Below are positions 36,735 through 52,797 of a stretch of DNA of 64,000 bases, in pieces. Made by a program: the position numbers and the translations under genes. The notes under the pieces are model-generated. The model was not told where the DNA came from and searched no databases. It was given only the letters and a program-made list of their open reading frames with translations. Origin of the DNA: Nocardia farcinica (GTDB taxonomy: Bacteria; Actinomycetota; Actinomycetes; Mycobacteriales; Mycobacteriaceae); assembly GCF_001182745.1 (NCBI RefSeq), contig NZ_LN868938.1, positions 3,100,001 to 3,164,000 on the forward strand. Direction: 5' to 3'. Numbering within the stretch: the first letter of the stretch is position 1; each line of letters opens with the position of its first letter.

Positions 36735-36788
36735 ACGGTGGGTTGTGTGTTGTTTCAGATACCGCACAGTGGACGCGTAACATCGTTG
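36735..36788 (-). other. 3' arm of the pre-23S processing stem
   Basis: Directly after the 23S 3' end, complementary over most of about 45 nt to the spacer just before 23S, including a shared GCACAGTGGACGCG/CGCGTCCACTGTGC block. RNase III should cut this double strand to release pre-23S. Confidence 0.75.
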
Positions 36789-41769
<4,981 letters not shown>

Positions 41770-41948
41770 AGACTCACAATCACACCCCACAGGGCGCAAT
41801 CAAAAGTACAAAACTAGAGTCCGAAAACCCAGCAAAACAATCGCCAGCCGGAAATTAGCTGACAAAAAATATCCGACCCTCACACGGGGGTATGAGGAAC
41901 CGGAACCAAAAAAAATTTGGCACTGACATTCATCGACACACTATTGAG

Positions 41949-41961
41949 TTCTCAAAGAACA
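41949..41961 (-). promoter_or_regulatory. boxA antitermination element in the rRNA leader
   Basis: Minus-strand TGTTCTTTGAGAA about 180 nt before 16S, matching the actinobacterial rRNA boxA consensus and its copy in the 16S-23S spacer. Nus factors bind it to keep Rho from ending the transcript. Confidence 0.75.
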
Positions 41962-42016
41962 CACGCACACACATCCGATCGGAACTTCTTCCGAGTTTCA
42001 GTGAGGCAACTTCACC

Positions 42017-42045
42017 AGTTTAGCGCGGCCGTTCTCCCGAACCAA
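42017..42045 (-). promoter_or_regulatory. rRNA promoter, proximal
   Basis: Minus-strand -35 TTGGTT (42040-42045) and -10 TAAACT (42017-42022) separated by 17 bp, about 250 bp before 16S. Confidence 0.7.
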
Positions 42046-42200
42046 ATCGGGGTCTCGGTCGAGCCAGTGTGACCGTCAGGCGCTCCTCGTCCTACCTCGT
42101 TTCCCAGGCCCCGCCCAGCCTCTCGGCTCGGCGTCCGGCTCAGCGTTTCCGCTCAGCGTTGCGGCTCCGGGTCGGTGTCCGTGTCGCTCTGACCTGGAAT

Positions 42201-42229
42201 AAGTTACGTGCTGCGGATGATCATGTCAA
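42201..42229 (-). promoter_or_regulatory. rRNA promoter, distal
   Basis: Minus-strand -35 TTGACA (perfect consensus, 42224-42229) and -10 TAACTT (42201-42206) with a 17-bp spacer, 60 bp past the murA stop. Two tandem promoters behind murA is the arrangement of mycobacterial rrnA. Confidence 0.75.
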
Positions 42230-42288
42230 ATCGCCTGGTCAGGAACCGTTTTCGCGCGCTGTCGGCGTGCGGCTCCGGCCCGGACCAC

Positions 42289-43569
42289 CTACTCCGCGCC
42301 GCCCACCCGCTCGACGAGCCCGCCGAGCGACTGCAGCTGCTCGACGAAGTTCGGGTACCCGCGGTCGATGTGGAAGACGTCGTGCACCTCGGTGGTGCCG
42401 TCGGCGACCAGGCCCGCCAGCACCAGGCCGGCGCCCGCCCGGATGTCGGAGGACCACACCGGCGCGCTCGACAGCCGCGGGATTCCGCGCACCACGGCGT
42501 GGTGACCGTCGGTGCGCGCGTCGGCGCCCAGCCGGATCATCTCCTCCACGAACCGGAACCGCGCCTCGAAGATGTTCTCGGTGATCATCGAGGTGCCGTC
42601 GGCGATCGCGGCCAGGCCGATGGCCATCGGCTGCAGGTCGGTCGGGAAGCCGGGGAACGGAAGCGTCGAGAAGTTCACCGCGCGCGGGCGATCGGGTTGC
42701 ACCACCCGGAAGCCGTCCACATCGAAGGAGATTCGCGCACCCGCCGAGCGCAGCTTGTCCAGCACCAGGGCCAGGTGCTTGGGGTTCACGCCGGTCACCC
42801 GCACGTCGCCCATCGTCATGGCGGCCGCGATACCCCAGGTGGCGGCGACGATGCGGTCGCCGATCACGCGATGCTCGGTGGGATGGAGGCGCTCGACGCC
42901 CTGGATGGTGAGCACCGAGGTGCCCGCCCCGCTGATCCGGGCGCCCATCTGCACGAGCATGTTGCACAGGTCGACGATGTCGGGCTCGCGGGCGGCGTTG
43001 TCGATGACGGTCTCGCCCTCGGCGAGCACCGCCGCCATGAGGATGTTCTCGGTAGCGCCCACCGAGGGGAAGTCGAGGCGGATCCGGGCGCCGCGCAGTT
43101 CCTCGGCGCGGGCGACGACGCAGCCGTGCTCGATCTCGCTGGTCGCGCCGAGCAGCCGCAGACCAGCCTGGTGCATGTCGAGCGGACGGGAACCGATGGC
43201 GTCACCGCCGGGCAGTGCCACGACCGCGCGCTTGCACCGGGCCATCAGCGGCCCGAGCACGCACACCGAGGCGCGGAACTGGGTGACTGCCGGGAAGTCG
43301 GCGTGGTACTTCGGTTCGGCCGGGGTGGTGATGGTCACCACCGACCGGTCCCCCGGCGCGTCGTCGGTGATGGTCACCTCGCAACCGAGGCCGCGCAGCA
43401 CCTCCGCCATCAGCGGAACGTCGAGGATGTCCGGGCAGTTCGTGATCGTCGTCGTGCCCTCGGCCAGCAGCGCGGCCGCCATCAGCTTGAGGACGCTGTT
43501 CTTCGCGCCTCCCACTGCGACCTCGCCGACGAGCCGATTGCCCCCGGTGACCAGAAACCGTTCACTCAC
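42289..43569 (-). CDS. murA: UDP-N-acetylglucosamine 1-carboxyvinyltransferase (MurA) with Asp at the fosfomycin site
   Basis: 426 residues from the GTG at 43569. It adds enolpyruvate from PEP to UDP-GlcNAc, the first committed step of peptidoglycan synthesis. [19 protein letters not shown] near residue 20, [16 protein letters not shown] near 310 and the C-terminal [15 protein letters not shown] fit MurA. The active-site loop reads [13 protein letters not shown]: Asp stands where most bacteria have the Cys that fosfomycin alkylates. Mycobacterial MurA has the same change and is naturally resistant. The start is leaderless (TAAGCT, 7 bp before GTG). Confidence 0.96.
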   Translation of the reverse strand: MSERFLVTGGNRLVGEVAVGGAKNSVLKLMAAALLAEGTTTITNCPDILDVPLMAEVLRGLGCEVTITDDAPGDRSVVTITTPAEPKYHADFPAVTQFRASVCVLGPLMARCKRAVVALPGGDAIGSRPLDMHQAGLRLLGATSEIEHGCVVARAEELRGARIRLDFPSVGATENILMAAVLAEGETVIDNAAREPDIVDLCNMLVQMGARISGAGTSVLTIQGVERLHPTEHRVIGDRIVAATWGIAAAMTMGDVRVTGVNPKHLALVLDKLRSAGARISFDVDGFRVVQPDRPRAVNFSTLPFPGFPTDLQPMAIGLAAIADGTSMITENIFEARFRFVEEMIRLGADARTDGHHAVVRGIPRLSSAPVWSSDIRAGAGLVLAGLVADGTTEVHDVFHIDRGYPNFVEQLQSLGGLVERVGGAE

Positions 43570-43576
43570 ACCGGGT

Positions 43577-43582
43577 AGCTTA
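43577..43582 (-). promoter_or_regulatory. -10 box of leaderless murA
   Basis: Minus-strand TAAGCT, 7 bp before the murA GTG. Confidence 0.55.
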
Positions 43583-43620
43583 TCCACCGCCGGCCGGCGA
43601 CACCCGCGTGTAGGGCATCC

Positions 43621-44202
43621 TCACCGCGCGGATTCGGCACCGCCGGGCCGCCAGAGCACATCGCCGTCCGGATTGGTGTAGCGGCTGAGGATGAACAGCA
43701 GGTCCGAGAGCCGGTTGAGGTACTTGGCGGGCAGCACGCTGGTGTCGTCCGGGTAGGACCGCACCGCCGCCCAGGCCGAGCGCTCGGCGCGGCGCGCCAC
43801 CGTGCGCGCGGTGTGCAGCAGCGCGGCCAGCGGGGTGCCGCCGGGCAGGATGAACGAATTCAGCGGCGCCAGTTCGGCATTGAACTCATCGCACCACTTC
43901 TCCAGGCGATCGATGTAGTCCTGGGTGATCCGCAGCGGCGGGTACTTCGGCTCGGCGACCACCGGGGTGGACAGATCCGCGCCCGCGTCGAACAGGTCGT
44001 TCTGCACCTGCCGCAACACCGGCCGCACCCGCTCGTCGGGGTCACCCAGCGCGAGCGCGACACCGATCGCGGCGTTCGCCTCGTCACAGTCGGCATAGGC
44101 GACCAGGCGCGGGTCGGTCTTGGGGACCCGGGAGAAGTCGCTCAGGCCGGTGGTGCCGTCGTCGCCGGTGCGGGTGTAGATCCGCGTCAGGTGCACGCTC
44201 AC
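43621..44202 (-). CDS. Cob(I)alamin adenosyltransferase, PduO type
   Basis: 193 residues. It transfers the adenosyl group of ATP to cob(I)alamin to make coenzyme B12, needed by methylmalonyl-CoA mutase. The ATP-binding N-terminus HLTRIYTRTGDDGTTGLSDF, then RLVAYADCDEANAAIG, the middle LNSFILPGGTPLAALLHTAR and the end YLNRLSDLLFILSRY are the PduO signatures. The GTG at 44202 lies 6 bp after TAGGCT, a leaderless start. It stands between DUF2550 and murA, as in M. tuberculosis (Rv1314c region, there transcribed differently). Confidence 0.94.
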   Translation of the reverse strand: MSVHLTRIYTRTGDDGTTGLSDFSRVPKTDPRLVAYADCDEANAAIGVALALGDPDERVRPVLRQVQNDLFDAGADLSTPVVAEPKYPPLRITQDYIDRLEKWCDEFNAELAPLNSFILPGGTPLAALLHTARTVARRAERSAWAAVRSYPDDTSVLPAKYLNRLSDLLFILSRYTNPDGDVLWRPGGAESAR

Positions 44203-44208
44203 GCGTCC

Positions 44209-44214
44209 AGCCTA
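44209..44214 (-). promoter_or_regulatory. -10 box of leaderless adenosyltransferase gene
   Basis: Minus-strand TAGGCT, 6 bp before the GTG at 44202. Confidence 0.6.
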
Positions 44215-44223
44215 GAGGGGAGT

Positions 44224-44658
44224 TCAGAGTCCCCGCATGCGCCGGGCGCGATCGGAGGGGCGGGATTCCACCCAGGACAGAAAGGCCGCCCGGGCCCCGC
44301 GGTCCAGCGCGAGCTCGTAGCGGCCTTCGGAATCGGAGACCTCGGTCACGATGATCTCGTCGGTCATGATGTCGTATTCGTCGCCCACCGGGCCCCGGCG
44401 ATTGCCGATGTCGATACCGCGGCGATGGATCACCGCGTCCGGGCCCAGTTTGAGGCTGGTGAGCTTGAAGAAGACGAGGCGATCCTCGTCGTAGCGGATG
44501 AGACCGTGCCGCCAGCCCTGACCGCCGCTGGCGGGCAGTACCCGCAGGATGGCCGAGGTGCCCCCGCGCCGGATCATGACGAGCCGGTAGAGCGAGACCA
44601 CAGCGACCGCGACCAGCAGCAACACCAGAATGATCAAGACAACCATCCCGGTTTGCAA
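44224..44658 (-). CDS. DUF2550 membrane-anchored protein (Rv1312 family)
   Basis: 144 residues from the TTG at 44658, which has an AAAGGA ribosome site; ATG 44646 is an alternative. One N-terminal membrane anchor (VVLIILVLLLVAVAVVSLYRL) precedes a soluble beta-rich domain with GWRHGLIRYDEDRLVFFKL and RRGIDIGNRRGP. It matches Rv1312 (147 residues), always found after atpC in Mycobacteriales. A 17-bp-stem terminator separates it from atpC, so it is not simply part of the atp message. The role is unknown. Confidence 0.82.
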   Translation of the reverse strand: MQTGMVVLIILVLLLVAVAVVSLYRLVMIRRGGTSAILRVLPASGGQGWRHGLIRYDEDRLVFFKLTSLKLGPDAVIHRRGIDIGNRRGPVGDEYDIMTDEIIVTEVSDSEGRYELALDRGARAAFLSWVESRPSDRARRMRGL

Positions 44659-44766
44659 TGCGGTCCGTCCTTTCGTTCGGCGACCCGTGCGCAACGGTGC
44701 CGGATACCCATCCGTGGGGACATTCAAACACGAGTCTACAAACCGACTCGCACCGGTCCCGAATAG

Positions 44767-44805
44767 CGTTGTCGGCGGCGAAGATTACCTTCGCCGCCGA
44801 CAACG
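44767..44805 (-). terminator. ATP synthase operon terminator
   Basis: A perfect 17-bp stem, CGTTGTCGGCGGCGAAG and its complement, with an ATTAC loop, 22 bp past the atpC stop. One of the longest perfect stems in the window. No U-tract. Confidence 0.8.
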
Positions 44806-44826
44806 GGGATGTTCTCGAACCAGAAG

Positions 44827-45219
44827 CTAGGCGCTCGCGACCTGCTCGACCGCGCGCACCCGGCCCTGCGCCACGCGCAGCTCCTCGTCGCTGGCGGCGG
44901 AATCCGCCAGCACCTTGCGAGCCTCGTCGACGTCGACCTCACCGGCGAACTCCGCCGACTCGGCCAGGATGCGCACCGTGCCCGCGGTGACCGAGAAGAA
45001 GCCACCGTGCACGGCGGCCACGATCCGCTCGCCCTCCACCGGGACGATGTTCACGATCCCGCCCTCGACCAGCTGGCCGAGCAGCGGCTCGTGACCCGGC
45101 ATGATGCCGATCTGGCCCTCGGTGGTCTGCGCGCTGACGAACGTGGCCTGGCCCGACCAGAGCCGCCGCTCGACCGCGACGAGATCAACCGACATGTCTT
45201 TCGTGGACTCAGCCGCCAT
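44827..45219 (-). CDS. atpC: ATP synthase F1 epsilon subunit
   Basis: 130 residues. The N-terminal beta-sandwich ([57 protein letters not shown]) is complete, and the C-terminal helices are [15 protein letters not shown] and [15 protein letters not shown]. It sits in the central stalk of the rotor and can inhibit ATP hydrolysis. Last gene of the operon, 6 bp after atpD. Confidence 0.95.
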   Translation of the reverse strand: MAAESTKDMSVDLVAVERRLWSGQATFVSAQTTEGQIGIMPGHEPLLGQLVEGGIVNIVPVEGERIVAAVHGGFFSVTAGTVRILAESAEFAGEVDVDEARKVLADSAASDEELRVAQGRVRAVEQVASA

Positions 45220-45225
45220 CGGTGA

Positions 45226-46725
<1,500 letters not shown>

Positions 46726-46772
46726 CTACGCAAGCTCCCGCCTTCGGGCCGTTCGCTCATGCCGCGGCGCTT

Positions 46773-47744
46773 CTAGTCGCGGTCCGAGCTCGACGCCAGC
46801 GCGTTCACACCGCCGACGATTTCGCTGATTTCCTGCGTGATCTGGGCCTGGCGCACCGAGTTCGCCTCACGCTGCAACACGCTGGCGAGTTCGTTGGCGT
46901 TGTCGGTGGCCGCCTTCATTGCGGTGCGCCGAGCCGCGGACTCGGATGCCGCTGCCTCGAGCAACGACGCGTAGATACGCGTATTGACGTACTTCGGCAG
47001 CAGCGCCGCCAGCAGCACATCGGCGTCGGGCTCGAATTCGTACTGCGCCTGAACCTCGGCGGTCGGGGAATCGGAGAACGAGTCCTCGCCCATGTCGAAG
47101 TTCTCGTCGACGAAGCTCACCTGGATCGGCGCCAGGCGGCGCACCTCCGGGGTCTGGGTGAGCATCGAGACGAACCGCGTGTAGACGATGTGCAGCTCGT
47201 CGACGCCGGCGATGTCGCCGGTGCCGTTCGGGTGCGGCACCTCGCCGTCCGACCCGACCATGAAGGCGTCGACCAGGTGGCGGCAGGCGGCCGAAGCATC
47301 GGTGTACTTCGGCTGCTGCGAGAACCCGGTCCACGCCGACACGAACGGCCGGTTGCGGAAGGTGTAGTAGGTCAGGCCCTTGGCGCCCATCACATAGAGC
47401 ACCGGTTCCTTGCCCTCGTTGCGCAGGGTGGTCATCAGCTCTTCGGCGCGCTTGAGCACGTTCGAGTTGTAACCACCGCACATGCCGCTGTCACTGGTGA
47501 TCACCAGCACGGCGGCCCGGCGCGGGTTCGGGCGTTCGGTCAGCAGCGGATGCGAGAGGTTCTTCGACGCGCTCGCCAGCTCGCCGAGCACCTTCGTGAT
47601 CTCCTCCGCATACGGCTTCGCGGCGGCAACCCTGGCCTGCGCCTTGGAGATGCGCGAGGTCGCGATCAGCTCCTGGGCCTTGGTGATCTTCTTGATCGAA
47701 TTCACACCACGAATGCGGGAGCGCAATTCGCGCAAGCTAGCCAC
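46773..47744 (-). CDS. atpG: ATP synthase F1 gamma subunit
   Basis: 323 residues, longer than the E. coli protein (287). Both terminal helices of the rotor shaft are present: [22 protein letters not shown] and [20 protein letters not shown] near the end. The Rossmann-like middle contains [17 protein letters not shown]. An extra loop around [15 protein letters not shown] falls where mycobacterial gamma has an insertion absent from other bacteria. The GTG at 47744 follows an AAGGGG ribosome site. Confidence 0.95.
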   Translation of the reverse strand: MASLRELRSRIRGVNSIKKITKAQELIATSRISKAQARVAAAKPYAEEITKVLGELASASKNLSHPLLTERPNPRRAAVLVITSDSGMCGGYNSNVLKRAEELMTTLRNEGKEPVLYVMGAKGLTYYTFRNRPFVSAWTGFSQQPKYTDASAACRHLVDAFMVGSDGEVPHPNGTGDIAGVDELHIVYTRFVSMLTQTPEVRRLAPIQVSFVDENFDMGEDSFSDSPTAEVQAQYEFEPDADVLLAALLPKYVNTRIYASLLEAAASESAARRTAMKAATDNANELASVLQREANSVRQAQITQEISEIVGGVNALASSSDRD

Positions 47745-47810
47745 GGTTCACCCCTTCATTCGCTGTGGTCGGCGTGATGCCGACAATCGAATAGCGCATT
47801 GCTCGACCGA

Positions 47811-49448
47811 TTACTTCTCGACGTGCTTGCGGGTGACCGACAGCGACTCGACCTCTTCGTGGCCCAGCTCGCCCGCCGCGGCCTCGTTGACGACACGGCT
47901 GCCGTCGGAGGCCAGGAAGCCCTGCTTGAACTTGTCGGTGGCCGCCTTGATGGCCTCGGCCGCCTCGCCCTCGAGCACCTTGCCGCCCTCGATGGACTTG
48001 AAGGCGTCCGCCGCGGAGCGGTGCAGGTCTTCGAGCAGCTCGGCGTTGAACCGGCGGATGTCGCCGACCGGCACCGAGTCGTAGTAGCCCTGGTCGACCA
48101 GGAAGATCGAGACGATCTGGTCCTCGACCGGAACCGGCGAGTACTGGTCCTGCTTGAGCAGCTCGACCCAGCGCGCGCCGCGCTCGAGCTGCGCCAGCGA
48201 CGCGGCGTCGAGGTCGGAGGCGAACGCGGAGAACGCCTCCAGCTCGCGGTACTGCGCCATTTCCAGACGCAGCGAACCGGCGACCTTCTTCATGCCCTTG
48301 GTCTGGGCGGCGCCACCGACGCGGGAGACCGAGGTACCGACGTTGATCGCCGGGCGGACACCCTTGTTGAACAGGTCGGACTCGAGGAAGACCTGGCCGT
48401 CGGTGATCGAGATGACGTTGGTCGGGATGAACGCCGAGATGTCGTTGGCCTTGGTCTCGATGATCGGCAGACCGGTCATCGAGCCGCCGCCCATCTCGTC
48501 GGAGAGCTTGGCGCAACGCTCGAGCAGGCGCGAGTGCAGGTAGAAGACGTCACCCGGGTACGCCTCGCGGCCCGGCGGGCGGCGCAGCAGCAGCGAGATG
48601 GCGCGGTAGGCCTCGGCCTGCTTGGTCAGGTCGTCGAACACGATCAGGACGTGCTTGCCCTGGTACATCCAGTGCTGGCCGATGGCCGAGCCGGTGTAGG
48701 GGGCCAGCCACTTGAAGCCGGCGGAGTCCGAGGCCGGGGCGGCGACGATGGTGGTGTACTCCAGCGCACCGTGCTCCTCCAGCGCGGCCTTGACGCCGGC
48801 GATGGTGGAACCCTTCTGGCCGATGGCGACGTAGATGCAGCGGACCTGCTTGGTCGGGTCGCCGGTCTCCCAGTTCGCCTTCTGGTTCAGGATCGCGTCG
48901 ATGCAGACCGCGGTCTTGCCGGTCTTGCGGTCGCCGATGATCAGCTGGCGCTGGCCGCGGCCGATGGCGGTCAGGGCGTCGATGGCGGTGATGCCGGTGG
49001 CCAGCGGCTCCTCGACCGGCTGGCGCTGCAGCACGGTCGCGGCCTGCAGCTCGAGCACGCGCTGCTCTTCGGCCTCGATCTCGCCCAGGCCGTCGATCGG
49101 CTGGCCGAGCGGGTTGACGACGCGACCGAGGAACTTGTCGCCGACCGGCACGGAGAGCACGTCGCCGGTGCGGCGCACCTGCTGGCCCTCTTCGATCTCG
49201 GCGAACTCGCCGAGGATGACCGCGCCGATCTCGCGGTCCTCGAGGTTGAGCGCCACGCCGAGCACGCCGCCCGGGAACTCGAGCAGCTCGTTGGCCATCG
49301 CCGAGGGCAGGCCGCTGACGTGCGCGATGCCGTCGCTGGTGTCGGTGACGACACCCACTTCTTCGATGGAGGTCTCGGGGGTGTAGCTCTGGGTGTAGCT
49401 CTCGATCGCGCTACGGATCTCGTCGGAGGAGATCGTCAGCTCCGCCAT
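47811..49448 (-). CDS. atpA: ATP synthase F1 alpha subunit
   Basis: 545 residues. P-loop [15 protein letters not shown] near residue 170; the arginine-finger region [15 protein letters not shown] is present as [14 protein letters not shown] near 360. The C-terminus runs about 30 residues past the usual bacterial end ([20 protein letters not shown]), as in mycobacteria, where such an extension suppresses ATP hydrolysis. AGGAAG ribosome site before ATG 49448. Confidence 0.97.
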   Translation of the reverse strand: MAELTISSDEIRSAIESYTQSYTPETSIEEVGVVTDTSDGIAHVSGLPSAMANELLEFPGGVLGVALNLEDREIGAVILGEFAEIEEGQQVRRTGDVLSVPVGDKFLGRVVNPLGQPIDGLGEIEAEEQRVLELQAATVLQRQPVEEPLATGITAIDALTAIGRGQRQLIIGDRKTGKTAVCIDAILNQKANWETGDPTKQVRCIYVAIGQKGSTIAGVKAALEEHGALEYTTIVAAPASDSAGFKWLAPYTGSAIGQHWMYQGKHVLIVFDDLTKQAEAYRAISLLLRRPPGREAYPGDVFYLHSRLLERCAKLSDEMGGGSMTGLPIIETKANDISAFIPTNVISITDGQVFLESDLFNKGVRPAINVGTSVSRVGGAAQTKGMKKVAGSLRLEMAQYRELEAFSAFASDLDAASLAQLERGARWVELLKQDQYSPVPVEDQIVSIFLVDQGYYDSVPVGDIRRFNAELLEDLHRSAADAFKSIEGGKVLEGEAAEAIKAATDKFKQGFLASDGSRVVNEAAAGELGHEEVESLSVTRKHVEK

Positions 49449-49516
49449 GTTCTTCCTGCTCTCGCTGTAAGGGTCTCGAATGTCGGTGTGGTGGCCGCCC
49501 GTGGCGCCGGCCCGCC

Positions 49517-50326
49517 CTAGGCCAGTTCCCGGCGCAGCCGCTCCAGTCGGCCGACGGCGCTGCCGTCGATCACGTCGTCGCCGATCCGGACGACCAGCCC
49601 GCTGAGCAGGCTCGGGTCGACCTGCACGTGCACCGTGACCGGCTTGCCGTAGATGCGCTGCAGGGAGGCGGCGAGCCGCTCCCGCTGCTGCGACGTCAGG
49701 GCGATCGCGGCGCGCACGTGCGCGACGATCTGATCGCGGCGGGCCGCCGCCAGATCGGACAGTTCGTCGAAGGCCGCGCCGATGCGGGTGGTGTTGCGGC
49801 CGACCACCTGCTCCGCCAGGGAGATGGTGACCGGCTCGGCCTTACCCGCCAGCAGCCGGGCGAGCAGCTCGCGCTTGGCCGCGGCGGGCTTCGCGCGATC
49901 CGACAGCGCCTGCTCCAGGTCGGCGTTGTCGGCGATGATCCGGCCGAGCCGGAACAGCTCGTCCTCCACCGCGTCCAGCCTGCCCGCGTTGGCGGCCGAC
50001 TCGAGCAGCGCCTCCTGACCGAGCAGCACCAGCGTGTCGACCATGTCGGAGGTGCGCGACCAGTTCTGCGCCACGGCGGTGGTCAGCACCGCCTGGGTGG
50101 CGACGCTGACCTTGCCGCCGAAGACCCGCTCACTCAGCTCGGCGCGCGCCGAGCCGGGAACCGACACGTCCGCGAGCGCAACACGCAGCGAACGCTGGTC
50201 GTCCAGCACGGCGACAACGGCGAACAGTTCCGAGCCCGTCGTGGCGGCAACACTGTCGCTTCCGGTCAGCGCGGCCCGAAGCGCCTCCCGGGACCGGGAG
50301 CTGGCCTCGCGGCTCGCTGCGTACAT
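49517..50326 (-). CDS. atpH: ATP synthase F1 delta subunit, not fused to b
   Basis: 269 residues from ATG 50326. The delta domain covers the C-terminal 170 residues, with [20 protein letters not shown] and [25 protein letters not shown] at the end. In mycobacteria the same gene makes a 446-residue b-delta fusion; here the b-like part is missing, and the N-terminal 90 residues ([20 protein letters not shown]) are an ordinary delta N-domain. It would link the peripheral stalk to F1. It starts 19 bp after the atpF stop. Confidence 0.93.
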   Translation of the reverse strand: MYAASREASSRSREALRAALTGSDSVAATTGSELFAVVAVLDDQRSLRVALADVSVPGSARAELSERVFGGKVSVATQAVLTTAVAQNWSRTSDMVDTLVLLGQEALLESAANAGRLDAVEDELFRLGRIIADNADLEQALSDRAKPAAAKRELLARLLAGKAEPVTISLAEQVVGRNTTRIGAAFDELSDLAAARRDQIVAHVRAAIALTSQQRERLAASLQRIYGKPVTVHVQVDPSLLSGLVVRIGDDVIDGSAVGRLERLRRELA

Positions 50327-50345
50327 GCTTCTCACTTTCGCGTCG

Positions 50346-50906
50346 TTACCTTCCGACCCCGATGCCGGCATCGGAGGAATCGAGCTCGCTCAGGAAGCGC
50401 TCGATCGATGCCGCCTGCTTGGCCTCGTCCGAGACCGACTGACCGATGATCTTCTCGGCCAGGTCGACGGCCGTGCGGCCGACCTCGGAGCGCAGTTCGG
50501 TCAGGATCTGCTGGCGCTGGGCTTCCAGCTGCGCGTGGCCCGCGGCCACGATGCGGTCGCTCTCGGCCTGCGCCTCCGCGCGCATCTGCGCGAGAATCTG
50601 CTGACCCTGGGTGCGCGCGTCCTCGCGGATGCGCGCGGCTTCCAGCCGGGCGTCGGCCAGCTGCTGCTGGTACTGCTCCAGCGTCTGCTGGGCCTCCGCC
50701 TGCGCGGCCTCGGCCTTGGCGATACCGCCCTCGATCTTGTCGGCCCGCTCGTTCAGCACCTTGGTCAGGCGCGGAATGACGTACTTGTAGAAGACGACCG
50801 CGATGATCGCGACGCAGACGACCGACCAGACGATGTCGTACGTTGCGGGGATGAGAGGATTCACATCCTCTCCGCTCTCCGCTGCCAGTACTGAGTACTC
50901 GTACAT
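50346..50906 (-). CDS. atpF: ATP synthase Fo b subunit
   Basis: 186 residues. One N-terminal membrane helix ([23 protein letters not shown]) followed by a long charged helix for the peripheral stalk, with [20 protein letters not shown] and [22 protein letters not shown]. It is the only b subunit in the operon, so it should form a homodimer. It lies 5 bp after atpE. The ATG has no clear ribosome site. Confidence 0.95.
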   Translation of the reverse strand: MYEYSVLAAESGEDVNPLIPATYDIVWSVVCVAIIAVVFYKYVIPRLTKVLNERADKIEGGIAKAEAAQAEAQQTLEQYQQQLADARLEAARIREDARTQGQQILAQMRAEAQAESDRIVAAGHAQLEAQRQQILTELRSEVGRTAVDLAEKIIGQSVSDEAKQAASIERFLSELDSSDAGIGVGR

Positions 50907-50911
50907 CGGAA

Positions 50912-51181
<270 letters not shown>

Positions 51182-51233
51182 TCACCCGCCGGGTGGCGCG
51201 GTGTAGCAGGTCTGGCGGTGATGGGTAGTGCGG

Positions 51234-52085
51234 TCAGTGGGAGTCGGCGTGTTCGGCGAGACCGATGTACACGGCCGTCAGCAGGGCGAACACGTAGGCC
51301 TGCAGGAAGATGACCAGCATCTCGAACAGGGTGAACCCGAGCCCCGCGAGCAGCGAGAACGGCGAGAACACCTTCATCCAGGCGGTCGCGTCGAACAGGA
51401 AGTACCAGGTCGCGCTGAAGAACAGCACCAGCATGATGTGGCCGGCCAGCATGTTCGCCATGAGTCGGACGGTCAGCGTGAACGGACGCAGGATGAACGT
51501 CGAGACGAACTCGATCGGGATCAGCAGCACGTGCAGCGCGGGCGGCACGTTCGGCACGACGATGCTGCTGCGCATGTAGGTGAAGAAGCCGTACTTCTTG
51601 ATGCCCACGTAGTTGAACGCGATGTACGCCACGACGGCCAGCACCAGCGGCATACCGATCCGCGCGTTCGAGGAGATGTTCAGCAGCGGGACGATGCCGG
51701 AGAAGTTCAGGAAGAGGACCGTGAAGAAGATCGTCGCGATCAGCGGGAAGAACTTGCGGCCGGTTTCCTTGCCGAGCACCTCTTCGGCAATCTGTTCCTT
51801 GACGAAGACCAGGCCGATTTCGGCGACATTCTGCAGGCCGCGCGGAATGATCCGGGGGCTGCGGAATGCCAGCAGCATCACGGCCACGAGCACCGCGGTC
51901 ATCAGCAGCCGGACCAGCATCAAACGATCGAGTTCGAACGGCGTTCCCTCGAACAGCACAGCTGGAGGGAAGAAGTCGGTTAGCGACGGCGCGTGGAACT
52001 CACCCGCCGCCAAAGTGGTGACGCTCAGCGTTCTCTCCCGTGTTCGGGCCGCGGGTTCGGTCATTCCCGCGGTTCGATCGGACAT
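51234..52085 (-). CDS. atpB: ATP synthase Fo a subunit
   Basis: 283 residues, about six membrane helices. The helix with the essential Arg reads RPFTLTVRLMANMLAGHIM near residue 205; FFFTVLFLNFSGIVPLLNISS-like and FEMLVIFLQAYVFALLTAVYI complete the proton channel. The ATG at 52085 or the one at 52064 (MTEPAART) may be the true start; neither has a strong ribosome site. The 240 bp before it should carry the atp promoter (a TATGCT box is near 52227). Confidence 0.93.
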   Translation of the reverse strand: MSDRTAGMTEPAARTRERTLSVTTLAAGEFHAPSLTDFFPPAVLFEGTPFELDRLMLVRLLMTAVLVAVMLLAFRSPRIIPRGLQNVAEIGLVFVKEQIAEEVLGKETGRKFFPLIATIFFTVLFLNFSGIVPLLNISSNARIGMPLVLAVVAYIAFNYVGIKKYGFFTYMRSSIVVPNVPPALHVLLIPIEFVSTFILRPFTLTVRLMANMLAGHIMLVLFFSATWYFLFDATAWMKVFSPFSLLAGLGFTLFEMLVIFLQAYVFALLTAVYIGLAEHADSH

Positions 52086-52325
52086 TGACGATCAATTTGG
52101 TCGACTCAGGTCGGCTCGAAGTTCGTCAGCAGCTGTGCGGCAAACCGCTTAGGCGTCTGTACGTGTGTCGGCGACATCGTCGACATGCAGAACCGGAACC
52201 CTCGGAGTCCGGCACGGCAGTAAGCATAGCGGCACGGAGGGCCATCGAGGTGAGTGCCCCTCGCTTGGTCGCTTGCTTACCAACACTTTACCAAGGTATC
52301 TACGACGCTGTGTAGGGGGGTGAAG

Positions 52326-52784
52326 TCAGTCCGCCCGATCGGCGGGGTCGGGGTCGCCCGCAGTGGTAGTGACATACGGAACCTTCTGGCGCAGAACGCC
52401 GTACGTCTCGGCGCCGAGCACGATCACCAACGCGCCGATCACCGTGAGGAACAGCGCCACCCGGTCGTAGAAGTCGAAGCGGTTCAGGATCGCCACCGCG
52501 ATGAGCACCAGCAGCACCTTGGCGACCCAGCTGACCAGCATGACCAGCCCCGCGGTGCTCGGCGGCAGCTTGGCGCCCAAGAGCACGACCGCCGCGGTGG
52601 TGAGGATGAAGACGCCGCCGATGGCCGCGCCGAGCAGCGCCCCCCACAGCCCGGGCAGGCCGGCGGCGGCGCCCGCGATCGCGGCGCTCAGCACGACCAG
52701 CACCGCCAGCCCGATCAGGCCGTAGCGCAGCGCCGACTTCAGCGGCGCGTCGGGACCGGGGACGGGGGTGGGGGTGAAACTCAC
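52326..52784 (-). CDS. AtpI-like membrane protein (Rv1303 family)
   Basis: 152 residues from the GTG at 52784. Four membrane helices: ALRYGLIGLAVLVVLSAAIA, GLWGALLGAAIGGVFILTTA, AGLVMLVSWVAKVLLVLIAV and VALFLTVIGALVIVLG. Position before atpB is that of AtpI, which helps assemble the c-ring, and the layout fits Rv1303, although sequence resemblance to classical AtpI is low. The leaderless -10 box TAAAGT begins with the wecA stop codon. Confidence 0.83.
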   Translation of the reverse strand: MSFTPTPVPGPDAPLKSALRYGLIGLAVLVVLSAAIAGAAAGLPGLWGALLGAAIGGVFILTTAAVVLLGAKLPPSTAGLVMLVSWVAKVLLVLIAVAILNRFDFYDRVALFLTVIGALVIVLGAETYGVLRQKVPYVTTTAGDPDPADRAD

Positions 52785-52791
52785 GCCACCG

Positions 52792-52797
52792 ACTTTA
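52792..52797 (-). promoter_or_regulatory. -10 box that includes the wecA stop codon
   Basis: Minus-strand TAAAGT, 7 bp before the GTG at 52784. Its first three bases are the wecA TAA stop. Confidence 0.55.

Larger units (their letters stand above)
41770..42288 (-). other. rRNA operon promoter and leader region
   Basis: 519 bp without a gene. It holds two promoters, the boxA element and an A/T-rich leader with a run of T (minus strand about 41915) unlike the G+C-rich surroundings. Confidence 0.8.
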
